DNA of 59,681 nt from Akkermansia sp. (GCF_020860705.1 NZ_JAJBTT010000051.1:1-59681), one strand, 5' to 3'. Positions 46,628 through 54,343 are shown, numbered from the stretch's first letter. Program-made: numbers and translations. Notes: generated by a model from the letters alone, not told the origin.

Positions 46628-46755
46628 TGTTTATTCTAGGAAGTACTCTTGCATTACCCTTTCAAATTTCTTTACAAGCCGAGGAAAATAGTGAGTTCAA
46701 GCGAGTTTACCGTTATGGATGGGAGGGAACCCTTCTCATCAAAGTTAGCCAATAA
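46627..46755 (+). CDS. Micro-ORF 2 (42 aa)
   Basis: A 42-residue frame coupled to micro-ORF 1 by a TGATG overlap. The N-terminal 17 residues are hydrophobic (FILGSTLALPFQISLQA), followed by a charged, aromatic segment (EENSEFKRVYRYGWEGTLLIKVSQ). It could be a small membrane or exported peptide. The evidence is the overlap and the open frame only. Confidence 0.4.
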   Translation: MFILGSTLALPFQISLQAEENSEFKRVYRYGWEGTLLIKVSQ

Positions 46756-46800
46756 GGCCTTTATGAAGGCGTATTGCATAGAGATTTGCATAAAAAACAC

Positions 46801-46818
46801 CTCCCCATATTCGGGGAG
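46801..46818 (-). terminator. Terminator of the element repressor gene
   Basis: CTCCCC, six bases, GGGGAG. On the leftward strand it is followed by GTGTTTTTT. It stands 127 bases downstream of the leftward repressor gene, so it probably ends that transcript. Confidence 0.75.
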
Positions 46819-46944
46819 CTTTCGATGAGCCAATTACCGGAGGGAGGATTAATAGGATCGCTTTAGCAAAAGGAGAATCTTTCAATACGATTATGCATTT
46901 TTAGTTCGATAGCCTTTCGTATACTTCTGTCCACATTCGCAGGT

Positions 46945-47277
46945 CTATTCCAAGCTTTCATTGATGACATCCACGCACCACTGACGGAGAAGTTTTCCCT
47001 CTGCCGTGGCCGCTTGGTTCCAGGTGTCAAAGGTGGCGTCATCTACTGTAAGCGTAATTGCATTATCTGCCCCGCTGGAAGGTGTTTCCTGAGTACTAGC
47101 TGTAACGGGATATTGAGACATAAGGCGTTCGATAATCCTTTCTGCGGGGCGAGGAATGGAGCGTGAAGAAGAAAGCCAAGCGTCAACACCGCGTTTGGTT
47201 ACGCCGCATTGCTCTGCTATCCATTGTCTATTTTTACCGATCGCTTTAAGCCATACTTTCACGTCTGTTTTCTGCAT
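46945..47277 (-). CDS. HTH repressor-like protein
   Basis: A 110-residue protein. The N-terminal half has a helix-turn-helix of the phage repressor type ('NRQWIAEQCGVTKRGVDAWLSSSRSIP', about 16-42). The C-terminal half ('ITLTVDDATFDTWNQAATAEGKLLRQW') looks like a small dimerisation or RHH-like module. It is divergent from the rest of the regulatory genes across a 111-base region with three TGTTGTA repeats, the usual place for a lysogeny-type switch. The predicted promoter puts transcription start at or next to the ATG, so the mRNA may be leaderless, like phage lambda cI from PRM. Confidence 0.75.
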   Translation of the reverse strand: MQKTDVKVWLKAIGKNRQWIAEQCGVTKRGVDAWLSSSRSIPRPAERIIERLMSQYPVTASTQETPSSGADNAITLTVDDATFDTWNQAATAEGKLLRQWCVDVINESLE

Positions 47278-47283
47278 ATGTAA

Positions 47284-47312
47284 AATATACCATTAATGTC
47301 ACAATATTGCAA
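47284..47312 (-). promoter_or_regulatory. Leftward promoter of the repressor
   Basis: TTGCAA, 17 bases, TATATT on the leftward strand. The -10 element ends seven bases before the start codon, predicting a leaderless transcript. Confidence 0.6.
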
Positions 47313-47336
47313 TTCAATACATAGATATTAGCATGC

Positions 47337-47377
47337 TGTTGTAATTTTATTGTTGTATAAATATCATGTTGTTGTAA
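47337..47377. promoter_or_regulatory. Operator-like repeats and rightward promoter
   Basis: Three direct copies of TGTTGTA(A/T) begin at 47337, 47351 and 47370. A rightward promoter TTGTTG (47350), 17 bases, TGTAAT (47373) overlaps them. The layout fits operators for the divergent repressor or the RHH protein. Confidence 0.5.
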
Positions 47378-47388
47378 TATTTTTGAGC

Positions 47389-47553
47389 ATGAGTACAACA
47401 CAACATCAAATTACCTTAAAACTTCCCGTAGAGACCATTGCCAAAGTGGAAGAGGAAGCGGCGAAACGCAGACTTACTCCGGAAGAAGTTGCTCTTGCCA
47501 TTCTGCGGGCTAATTGCAATTGCCCAAGAGAGGAAAAGGAGGAACAGAAATGA
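47389..47553 (+). CDS. Small ribbon-helix-helix protein
   Basis: A 54-residue protein starting MSTTQHQITLKLPVETIAKV. It has a short beta strand (ITLKLP) followed by two helices ('ETIAKVEEEAAKRR', 'PEEVALAILRA'), the layout of CopG/Arc-type ribbon-helix-helix DNA-binding proteins, then an acidic tail. It is transcribed away from the repressor, and its mRNA leader would be only a few bases. It is probably the second regulator of the switch or an autorepressor. Its stop overlaps the next start (ATGA). Confidence 0.7.
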   Translation: MSTTQHQITLKLPVETIAKVEEEAAKRRLTPEEVALAILRANCNCPREEKEEQK

Positions 47554-47735
47554 ATGCTACTATCTTACTGCTAACAAAAGATAGACAAGTCATCAGGGCA
47601 ACACTGGGTAGCCTGACGGAAATCGGACTTTTTTGGCTCGGTTCAACATCGAAACCTAAGGCCTTGTATAGTCAGGATATCTTTGGAGGAGGTGTGAAGT
47701 ACTTTTTCAGGAAGGAGGTGGAAAGATGGATATGA
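47550..47735 (+). CDS. Unknown small element protein (61 aa)
   Basis: A 61-residue frame starting at an ATGA overlap with the RHH gene and preceded by AAAGGAGGAACA, a strong ribosome-binding site. The sequence 'MNATILLLTKDRQVIRATLG' continues to an aromatic, basic C-terminus ('GGGVKYFFRKEVERWI'). It could be a small beta-rich DNA-binding or adaptor protein. Family unknown. It overlaps the next gene by 10 bases, so these genes are co-translated. Confidence 0.65.
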   Translation: MNATILLLTKDRQVIRATLGSLTEIGLFWLGSTSKPKALYSQDIFGGGVKYFFRKEVERWI

Positions 47736-48112
47736 TTCCAAGGGAAGAAAGTGTAACCATACAAATAAATAGACCGGAGGACGTTTTGAAAGCTACGCCG
47801 GAAATGGTAGGAGAAACAATGTCTAAAAGGGTTGTTGAACTCATCCGCTGTGGGTACAAGTGGCGGAAGGCTCTTGGCTGGAAAAGGTCTGTTTCTACTG
47901 TCAGGTGCATGAGGAAAGCGGAACTGCTGGAATTGGTGGAAGGTCTCATTGCCCATAGGGAAATAAGTCTTTGCAAAATTGAAATGCCTGGTCCCATGGA
48001 ACCTGATGAGCAGGTGCGGAGGTTAGCGTTTTTGCTGGAAGCGTATAAACGGAAGGTGGATGAATTATTGCCGCCGGGGGAAGTGTTCGTTCCCGGCAAG
48101 GACGAACTATGA
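47726..48112 (+). CDS. Unknown element protein (128 aa)
   Basis: A 128-residue protein with ribosome-binding site AAGGAGGT inside the previous gene. The N-terminal part ('ESVTIQINRPEDVLKATPEMVGETMSKRVVELI') is followed by a basic segment ('YKWRKALGWKRSVSTVRCMRK') and two helices. Three cysteines are scattered. It is predicted soluble and possibly DNA-binding. I do not recognise it. It is the last gene before the structured leader. Confidence 0.7.
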   Translation: MDMIPREESVTIQINRPEDVLKATPEMVGETMSKRVVELIRCGYKWRKALGWKRSVSTVRCMRKAELLELVEGLIAHREISLCKIEMPGPMEPDEQVRRLAFLLEAYKRKVDELLPPGEVFVPGKDEL

Positions 48113-48287
48113 AGAGTAGTTTCAGATTTTTTGTCTGTTGTGTCACAGGCGAGACATGAAGGTGTGTTTTTATTAATATTTCACATAGAGATTGTTATGA
48201 AAATTTATTGGAGAGAAAGAGTATTTTGGTTGTCACTCAAGAAAAAGGTGTGTTTGGGATATTTTTAAGGTGAGTTTAATGCTGCTA

Positions 48288-48305
48288 ATGTAGGTTAACC
48301 TACAT
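48288..48305. promoter_or_regulatory. Perfect 18-bp palindrome
   Basis: ATGTAGGTTAACCTACAT, a perfect dyad 36 bases upstream of a perfect TATAAT. Position suggests an operator or activator site for the replication operon. It could also be an origin element. Confidence 0.55.
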
Positions 48306-48340
48306 AAACCTAAACCCACTAGCGGAAACGGAAAAGTGTG

Positions 48341-48346
48341 TATAAT
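48341..48346 (+). promoter_or_regulatory. -10 element of the replication operon
   Basis: A perfect TATAAT with no good -35 hexamer at the right distance, which would fit an activator-dependent promoter. The palindrome upstream could supply the activator site. Transcription would start near 48353. Confidence 0.5.
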
Positions 48347-48352
48347 TGGAAG

Positions 48353-48480
48353 AAGTGCCCACTTGCCGGTGAGCGTTTTTCTCAATGTAGGAAATTATAT
48401 ATGGATTTCCCGCGGCAGGAACGCGCATCATAGGCGTTGCTCTCACGAGGGTACTCAACAATTAACATAACTGAATAAAG
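48353..48480 (+). ncRNA. Candidate structured leader RNA
   Basis: About 128 bases between the predicted start and the HTH gene contain serial hairpins: AAGT/ACTT, TGAG/CTCA with a T-rich loop, GGAAAT/ATTTCC, AACGC/GCGTT, and GAG/CTC. No open frame fills it. It could be an attenuator, an antisense target or an origin transcript. No known riboswitch family was recognised. Confidence 0.4.
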
Positions 48481-48690
48481 ATGAATAAACAAACATATAC
48501 AGGAAAACCTGTATTGAACCGCCGGGAAATGGCTGATTATCTGGGCATCAGCCTGGGAATACTAGATGCTCTTACCAGAAAAGGGCTGCCGCATATTCGC
48601 CTGGGAGACGGGAAGCGCGGAGGGATGAAGCGGTTTCGTGTGGAAGAGGTGATGATGTGGCTCAACACACAGAGGGAGATGAAGAAATGA
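48481..48690 (+). CDS. AlpA/excisionase-like HTH protein
   Basis: A 69-residue winged-helix protein of the HTH_17/AlpA type: 'LNRREMADYLGISLGILDALTRKGLPHIRLGDGKRGGMKRFRVEEVMMWL'. The helix-turn-helix is about 14-33, followed by the basic wing and the final 'FRVEEVMMWL' helix. Such proteins serve as excisionases or as activators in P4-like elements. It is first in the replication operon and overlaps the next frame by ATGA. Likely targets are the phased repeats near attR. Confidence 0.8.
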   Translation: MNKQTYTGKPVLNRREMADYLGISLGILDALTRKGLPHIRLGDGKRGGMKRFRVEEVMMWLNTQREMKK

Positions 48691-48833
48691 GAAGGAAGAA
48701 AGGAATGGCCGCCCCTCATGCGCCAACATGGGGACGGCTCGGGAATGCTGACCTTAGCGGGTATCGAACAATCCTTGCGGCCATTGTTTACGACATGCAG
48801 GGGAATACAAGCTCAATCTCCCATGAAATTTGA
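48687..48833 (+). CDS. 48-aa bridging ORF
   Basis: A 48-codon frame that starts in an ATGA overlap with the HTH gene (GAGGGAGATGAAGAA just upstream) and ends 11 bases into the primase start proposed here. The peptide begins MRRKKGMAAPHAPTWGRLGN and is basic at first, with a small hydrophobic middle. Overlaps at both ends argue for translation. Its function may be only to couple translation to the primase. No family recognised. Confidence 0.45.
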   Translation: MRRKKGMAAPHAPTWGRLGNADLSGYRTILAAIVYDMQGNTSSISHEI

Positions 48834-50031
48834 ACTCTCCGACCTCAAAACGCCGGACGCCCTGAACGAGTATTGCCGCCGCGTGCTGGGCCCGCCCCAG
48901 CGGCACAGGGGAGTTATGATTTATCCGTGTCCGTTCGGGACGCATACGAGATTCAAATTGCAAGTCACGGAATACCAAGGGGAAGGCCGGTTCAAATGCT
49001 GGGCCTGTGACCGGGGCGGGGATCTGTTCGACCTTCACGCCGGAATGAACGCCCAGGACACGCAACGGGACTTTCCCGGAATTCTGCGGGGCGTTTGCGA
49101 GATTTTAGGAGTGAGGCTACCTGATGATGACGGAACACCCATTCCTGCCCGTAGAAGGTCCGGCAGGCCCCGCCCGACTCCATTCATGGCTGTCGCTCCT
49201 CCGGGGGAAACTTCCTGTTTCGTCTCCGCGCCGGACGAAGCCGAACTTGATGCGTGTCGGGAACGCCTTGTCTTAGACGAACGCCTTGCCGGGGAACTGG
49301 CCGCTGAACTGGGCCTTTCTCCCCTGATGATGCTTGTTCACACGGACCGGACCCTGGGTCGGGGGCTTTTAGGGGCAACGGAAGACCGCCGCCTTGTATA
49401 TCTATACCAAGCCAACGACGAAGCCGGAAACACCCGTTACACGGGCATGAAACTACGAAGAAGAGACAACCACCCCAACCTCTGTTTGAAGCTTGAGACC
49501 GGGCAATGGAAATCCCATGGGACGATGAACTCCACTGAAGGTAACCCGCACGGCATCCGCTTCATGTGGTCCATTGGAAAGGCTGGCGCGCCATGGGGCA
49601 TTCATTCCGCGTATGGCAAGCGGTTTGTCATCGTCACGGAGGGGGAGAGCGACTGTCTGGCCATAGGGCAGGCCCTTGAAGGTTTTAGGGAATCCTACCA
49701 GCAAGATGTGGACCCAGATACACGACGCCCCTATGAAGACCGGCGCGGGAGTCTGGAAGCCATGATTCCCGCCGTGGTGGCCATCCCTGGGGCAGGCGGG
49801 ATGAAAGCCGGCTGGGACACCTTGCTTGCAGGGAAGAACGTGATACTCGCCCTAGACGCAGACAGGGCCGGACGCGAGGCCGCCTTCAAGCTACGGGAAC
49901 GGCTAACCGCCGCTGGGTGTGTCATCCGGGACTGGATGCCCCCTTATAAGGATGCCCGGAATATGCTTTTACATGATGGGGAACACACCTTGTATAAAAG
50001 TATCTTTGAATCGATGCACTCATTTGAATGA
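48823..50031 (+). CDS. CHC2-TOPRIM DNA primase
   Basis: A 402-residue primase. The zinc-ribbon ligands are C36, H41, C59 and C62 ('CPFGTH' and 'CWAC'). The TOPRIM domain has E273 in 'VTEGESD' and D345/D347 in 'LALDADRAG', followed by 'YKDARNML'. It is compact compared with chromosomal DnaG (about 600 residues) and lacks a DnaB-interaction domain. Start choice: the frame is open upstream to 48718, but MKFELSDLKT at 48823 begins the conserved region and overlaps the bridging ORF. It should prime replication of the element together with the following helicase-like protein (ATGA overlap). Confidence 0.85.
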   Translation: MKFELSDLKTPDALNEYCRRVLGPPQRHRGVMIYPCPFGTHTRFKLQVTEYQGEGRFKCWACDRGGDLFDLHAGMNAQDTQRDFPGILRGVCEILGVRLPDDDGTPIPARRRSGRPRPTPFMAVAPPGETSCFVSAPDEAELDACRERLVLDERLAGELAAELGLSPLMMLVHTDRTLGRGLLGATEDRRLVYLYQANDEAGNTRYTGMKLRRRDNHPNLCLKLETGQWKSHGTMNSTEGNPHGIRFMWSIGKAGAPWGIHSAYGKRFVIVTEGESDCLAIGQALEGFRESYQQDVDPDTRRPYEDRRGSLEAMIPAVVAIPGAGGMKAGWDTLLAGKNVILALDADRAGREAAFKLRERLTAAGCVIRDWMPPYKDARNMLLHDGEHTLYKSIFESMHSFE

Positions 50032-51530
50032 AAGGGTGTCACAGCATGAGCGAGAGTTACAGCCCAGAGCCAGGAAAGCCGAGTCAACCGGGAAATGAAG
50101 CTATTGACGCTCTTTACCGAGGAGCGGAGGTCATGGAAAAGGAACGTGCAATCATAGATGAAGCCTCCACAGAAAAACCGAAGACGTGGAACACCGCCAG
50201 TCCGGAGGCTATCGCGGAAGGGTTTTATTACCAAACCAGCAGCTTTCCTTACCTGATGGATACAGGGAGCGGATTCATACCGTTGAGAAGGGATAGCGTC
50301 TTATCCCATGCGGTACACCGAGGGTTGGATCCACGGAAAAAGGATGCCTTCCTTTGCGCTGTGGAAAGGAATCATTACGTAGAGCAATCTTTCCGCTTCC
50401 TGGCAGGGTACCTCTATGGGTTTTATGAGAAGGACGGCGTCCGGTTTGTAGTACAGGCTTCCGCTCCATGGGTAGAAGGGAAGAAGGGGGATTGCTCGAC
50501 GGCCCTGGCCTTTTTGCGCGGTTTGTTGGATGACCCGGCGGATCCTGATCAATTTCCTTCCTTTATAGCCTGGATGCAGGGGGCAAGGCAGCGTATTCAG
50601 GCATGCTTGAAAAGGCGCATGGCTCGCACCAGGGTTCAGCATCTGGTCATGGCTGGAGAAAAGGATCTAGGTAAAACATGGTTGGTGAAGAAACTGGTTG
50701 CCCCCCTTCTGGCCACACCGGAAGAAGGCATGTTTCCTGGAGAAAAGTATTTTACAAAACCGGGAAGTGAAGGATTTAATGGCGGTATGGAACATTACCC
50801 GGTGATTCTGCTGGATGATACCATGAAGAATGTGAAGGAGGCGGAGCGTTGGAACGTCATGAGCCGGAGCAAGAATGTCCTGTATGCCGGGGCGGTTTCC
50901 ATTGAGGGCAAAGGGAAGGATGCCTTCCCGATGATGTTGCCCTGGGCGGTGGTGCAGTTGCTGAACACGGACCCGGAGAGCCTGACGGCTTTCCCGATGG
51001 TGGGAGGTGATACGGACAAGATATGCGGTTTTCTGGCGGGGCGTTACCATGAGACGCCACCAAATGGGACGGAGGATGAAAAAGATACCGTAGATGAGAT
51101 ACTGGCAAGGGAGTTGCCCGCTTTGGCGTGGTTCATTGACCATTACCAGGTGCCGGAGCGTTTGCAGGAACCTACGGGACGCCACCGGTGCAAGGCGTAC
51201 ATGAACAGGACGCTAGCCTCCGCCGTGCTGGGCATCAGCCCGGAAATGCAGTTGCTGGAACTGATCGACCAAGCCGCACGCCGTGGAACTCCAGAAGATG
51301 CCGAAGAGATTTACAGGAAGGACGCCACCGCCACGAATATTTATGATCGCATAAGAGCTAATCTTCCTGCTGATAAAATGAGGGAATTTAATCTTCTGGC
51401 CAGGAACGCGGCTAAACTGGGAGGAAAGTTGTCCAAACTGGCGGAGATGTGTCCGGAGCGGGTGCAGGTACGAAAGGAAGGGGGGGGACGAAGGAACGTG
51501 TACACCATTGTCCGTTCCGTGACAGGGTAG
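50028..51530 (+). CDS. P-loop helicase-like replication protein
   Basis: A 500-residue protein. Walker A is GEKDLGKT (210-217) and Walker B is VILLDD (259-264), followed by 'VMSRSKNVLYAGAVSIEGKGKD' and 'LPWAVVQLLNTDPESLTAFPM', which fit the SF3/primase-helicase class of phage and satellite replication ATPases. The N-terminal 200 residues are a separate helical region and the C-terminal 100 may bind DNA. It overlaps the primase stop by four bases. A second ATG at 50046 with AAAGGG upstream is an alternative start. Together with the primase it forms the likely autonomous replication module. Confidence 0.78.
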   Translation: MKGCHSMSESYSPEPGKPSQPGNEAIDALYRGAEVMEKERAIIDEASTEKPKTWNTASPEAIAEGFYYQTSSFPYLMDTGSGFIPLRRDSVLSHAVHRGLDPRKKDAFLCAVERNHYVEQSFRFLAGYLYGFYEKDGVRFVVQASAPWVEGKKGDCSTALAFLRGLLDDPADPDQFPSFIAWMQGARQRIQACLKRRMARTRVQHLVMAGEKDLGKTWLVKKLVAPLLATPEEGMFPGEKYFTKPGSEGFNGGMEHYPVILLDDTMKNVKEAERWNVMSRSKNVLYAGAVSIEGKGKDAFPMMLPWAVVQLLNTDPESLTAFPMVGGDTDKICGFLAGRYHETPPNGTEDEKDTVDEILARELPALAWFIDHYQVPERLQEPTGRHRCKAYMNRTLASAVLGISPEMQLLELIDQAARRGTPEDAEEIYRKDATATNIYDRIRANLPADKMREFNLLARNAAKLGGKLSKLAEMCPERVQVRKEGGGRRNVYTIVRSVTG

Positions 51531-51599
51531 AACAGAGGGCGAAAATATTCTTAATAATTTTGTTTTGTGATGATAACACAAACCACTGTGTGATGGGAT

Positions 51600-51634
51600 A
51601 CAGGGTAAGACAGGGTGCGCATTTTTTACCCTGT
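51600..51634. repeat. Paired ACCCTGT repeats, right cluster
   Basis: ACAGGGTA at 51600 and ACAGGGTG at 51610 (10 bases apart), then TACCCTGT inverted at 51627. This is the reverse complement of the left cluster. Another ACAGGGTA overlaps the helicase stop at 51522. The surrounding DNA is AT-rich. It is the best origin candidate in the element. Confidence 0.6.
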
Positions 51635-51829
51635 ATTATTTAATATATTGAATTTATTTGAGTTGAGTAACAGTACACAGTGTAAACAGGATAATTTTGG
51701 AGAGTCTCTTATGCAGCGTGCACTGAAAGGGGCAAGAGACCGCGTGTCCCACATTATAAAACTGATTTTGTAATTGTTGATTTCTTTCTGATAGCCTATG
51801 ATGTTGTCGCCTGATTGGAGATAGTATTA

Positions 51830-53299
51830 ATGCATCAACAACTCGAATTCGCTGACCATATTCGCCGTAAGATATCTTCAAATATTGAACGGACTCAAAA
51901 ATCTGAGCTTGGGCAATATATGACCCCTTCTAGAATTGCACGGTTCATGGCTGAGATGTTTCCTATCAGTAATCTTTCATCGTGCCGTTTGTTGGATGCC
52001 GGTGCCGGAATCGGTGCATTATCCTGCGCGTTCTTGGATCGATGGAAAGAAGGAGGATTCGGATTTCAGCATGTGGAAATAACTGCCTATGAAATTGACA
52101 AGGAGCTCCGAAATCATTTGGAACAAAATCTGTCTTCCTATCAACAAATTTATTCCCACATTGTTGAAGGAGATTTTATTACACAGTCCGTCAAGGGTTT
52201 AACGGAGAAAGGCAGATATACGCATGTCATTCTAAATCCCCCTTATAAAAAGATTAGCGTCCATTCAGAGCATCGTTTAGCTCTTCGTAAAGTCGGTATA
52301 GAAACAGTTAACCTCTATTCCGCATTTGTGGCTCTCTCCATTCTACAAGCAGTACCGCAAGGCCAGATCGTAGCTATTCTTCCGAGAAGTTTTTGTAATG
52401 GACCATACTATCGTTCTTTTCGTGAACTGATATTACAAAAGACAGCTATCCGGCATATACATCTATTTGAATCCCGGAATAAGGCCTTCCAGGATGATAA
52501 GGTTTTACAAGAAAATATCATTATTCGTCTTGAACGAAATGGAAAGCAAGGTCCAGTAACAATATCTACTTCGACTGATGGGAGTTTCCAGGATCTGACT
52601 TCGTGTGAACAATCTTTTGACCGGATTGTATCTCCCGAAGATTCAGAACAATTCATTCATATTCCTATAACTCGCAATGTTATAAGTGTTGAGCATTCCT
52701 CTGTCATTAATTGTTCATTAGAAGATTTGGGAATCAAAATTTCCACTGGGCCCGTTGTGGACTTTCGCATGAAAGAACACTTACGCAGTATGCCAGAAAT
52801 AGGTACGGTTCCGTTGCTTTATCCGCTTCATTTCCGTAATGATTCTGTAACTTGGCCTATGCTGGGAGGTAAAAAGCCTAATGCCATTAAACGTAATGCT
52901 GTTACGGAAAAGTGGCTTTATCCAAACGGATTTTACTGTATTGTTAAACGTTTTTCGTCAAAAGAAGAAAAACGCCGCATTATAGCTCGTGTAGTTACTC
53001 CTGGCTCTTTCAAAAACGCTTCTTCCCTCGGGTTTGAGAATCATCTTAACCTGTTTCATCAGAACAAACAAGGACTCCCTCGTGAAATAGCTTATGGATT
53101 ATATGTTTTCCTTAATTCTACGGATGTAGATAAATATTTCCGGTGTTTTAACGGTCATACGCAGGTGAATGCCACTGATCTGCGCAAACTGAAATATCCG
53201 AATCGTGAAATTCTTATGGCATTGGGAAATTGGGCCATAAGACAAGAAAATCTTTCTCAAATGGCCATAGACTTAAAAATTAAGGAATTCACTATATGA
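51830..53299 (+). CDS. Type II N6-adenine methyltransferase, PstI/BsuBI type
   Basis: A 489-residue DNA methyltransferase. Motifs: 'GQYMTP' (29-34), the SAM-binding 'LLDAGAG' (54-60), acidic 'YEID' (87-90) and the catalytic 'NPPY' (136-139). The N-terminal order and length match M.PstI and M.BsuBI (about 500 residues), which methylate adenine in CTGCAG. GGAG lies nine bases before the ATG. It overlaps the nuclease gene by four bases (ATGA), so modification is translated first. It protects the host and element from the partner enzyme. Confidence 0.85.
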   Translation: MHQQLEFADHIRRKISSNIERTQKSELGQYMTPSRIARFMAEMFPISNLSSCRLLDAGAGIGALSCAFLDRWKEGGFGFQHVEITAYEIDKELRNHLEQNLSSYQQIYSHIVEGDFITQSVKGLTEKGRYTHVILNPPYKKISVHSEHRLALRKVGIETVNLYSAFVALSILQAVPQGQIVAILPRSFCNGPYYRSFRELILQKTAIRHIHLFESRNKAFQDDKVLQENIIIRLERNGKQGPVTISTSTDGSFQDLTSCEQSFDRIVSPEDSEQFIHIPITRNVISVEHSSVINCSLEDLGIKISTGPVVDFRMKEHLRSMPEIGTVPLLYPLHFRNDSVTWPMLGGKKPNAIKRNAVTEKWLYPNGFYCIVKRFSSKEEKRRIIARVVTPGSFKNASSLGFENHLNLFHQNKQGLPREIAYGLYVFLNSTDVDKYFRCFNGHTQVNATDLRKLKYPNREILMALGNWAIRQENLSQMAIDLKIKEFTI

Positions 53300-54246
53300 C
53301 TAGAGCTCTGCACTATTTGGAAACTGCACAACAGATACTTGTTGAGTTGGGACTGCCACGGGCACAACAAAACGAGCGTTCAGCATTATGCTTGTTGGCA
53401 CTGCTCAATTTGACTCCTGATAAGGATTGGCATAATGCTGAAAATCCGCTTATGGGTATTACTCCTATAATGGACTGGTCACGAAAGCATTATGGAAAGG
53501 AGTATGCCCCCAATACGCGTGAAACATTTCGGCGACAAACAATGCATCAATTCTGCGATGCAGGAATAGCTCTTTATAATCCAGATAATCCCTGCCGTCC
53601 CGTCAATAGCCCTAAAGCCGTCTATCAAATTGAGCCTTCTACTTTGCATCTTCTCCGTAAAGTAAACACGCCTGCTTGGCAGAAAGAGCTGAAAAATTAT
53701 CTAAGTAATAGGGAGACCCTGTCTGCTCGTTATGCTAGGGAGAGGCTTCAAAACTGTATCCCAGTGATTATAGCTCCTGGTAAGCAAATAACACTTAGTC
53801 CAGGGGAACATAGTGAATTAATTCGCAAAATTATCGAAGACTTTGCCCCGCGATTTGCTCCGGGGAGTACTTTGATCTATGCCGGAGATACGGGAAGTAA
53901 ATGGGGGTACTTTGACTCTGAACTGCTTGAAAAACTGGGTGTGCAAATAAATACTCATGGCAAAATGCCCGACGTTGTCCTTCATTTTACGCAAAATAAT
54001 TGGCTCCTATTGGTTGAATCAGTAACAAGCCATGGTCCTGTTGATGGTAAAAGGCATGATGAACTGGCTCGCTTGTTCGCATCATCAACTGCTGGGTTGG
54101 TTTATGTAACAGCCTTTCCTAATCGGGCGGTCATGGGGCATTATTTAGGAGATATTGCCTGGGAAACAGAAGTTTGGGTAGCAGATGCTCCTTCCCATTT
54201 GATCCACTTCAATGGCATACGTTTTTTAGGACCTTATTCTTCTTAA
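53296..54246 (+). CDS. Type II restriction endonuclease, BsuBI/PstI family
   Basis: A 316-residue enzyme matching the BsuBI/PstI family in length and motifs. The C-terminal catalytic core contains 'MPDVVLHF' (D226) and 'WLLLVESVTSHGPVDGKRHDEL' (E241), a variant of the PD-(D/E)xK fold. N-terminal residues 1-150 would be the specificity domain. The expected target is CTGCAG, by family and by partner methylase. It probably gives the element's host protection against phages and stabilises the element. The only terminator visible follows it. Confidence 0.87.
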   Translation: MTRALHYLETAQQILVELGLPRAQQNERSALCLLALLNLTPDKDWHNAENPLMGITPIMDWSRKHYGKEYAPNTRETFRRQTMHQFCDAGIALYNPDNPCRPVNSPKAVYQIEPSTLHLLRKVNTPAWQKELKNYLSNRETLSARYARERLQNCIPVIIAPGKQITLSPGEHSELIRKIIEDFAPRFAPGSTLIYAGDTGSKWGYFDSELLEKLGVQINTHGKMPDVVLHFTQNNWLLLVESVTSHGPVDGKRHDELARLFASSTAGLVYVTAFPNRAVMGHYLGDIAWETEVWVADAPSHLIHFNGIRFLGPYSS

Positions 54247-54316
54247 AAAACTCTAATTAAACATGCTAAATTTACCTGCTTCTCGTGATCGACTAGTAGG
54301 TTTTGTTTTTCCAGGG

Positions 54317-54343
54317 TAGTGGTGTAATCAGATTATACCACTA
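54317..54343 (+). terminator. Terminator of the restriction-modification operon
   Basis: TAGTGGTGTAAT and ATTATACCACTA form a 12-bp stem with one G-U pair and a three-base loop, followed by TTTCTTTTC. It is 71 bases after the nuclease stop. Confidence 0.65.
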
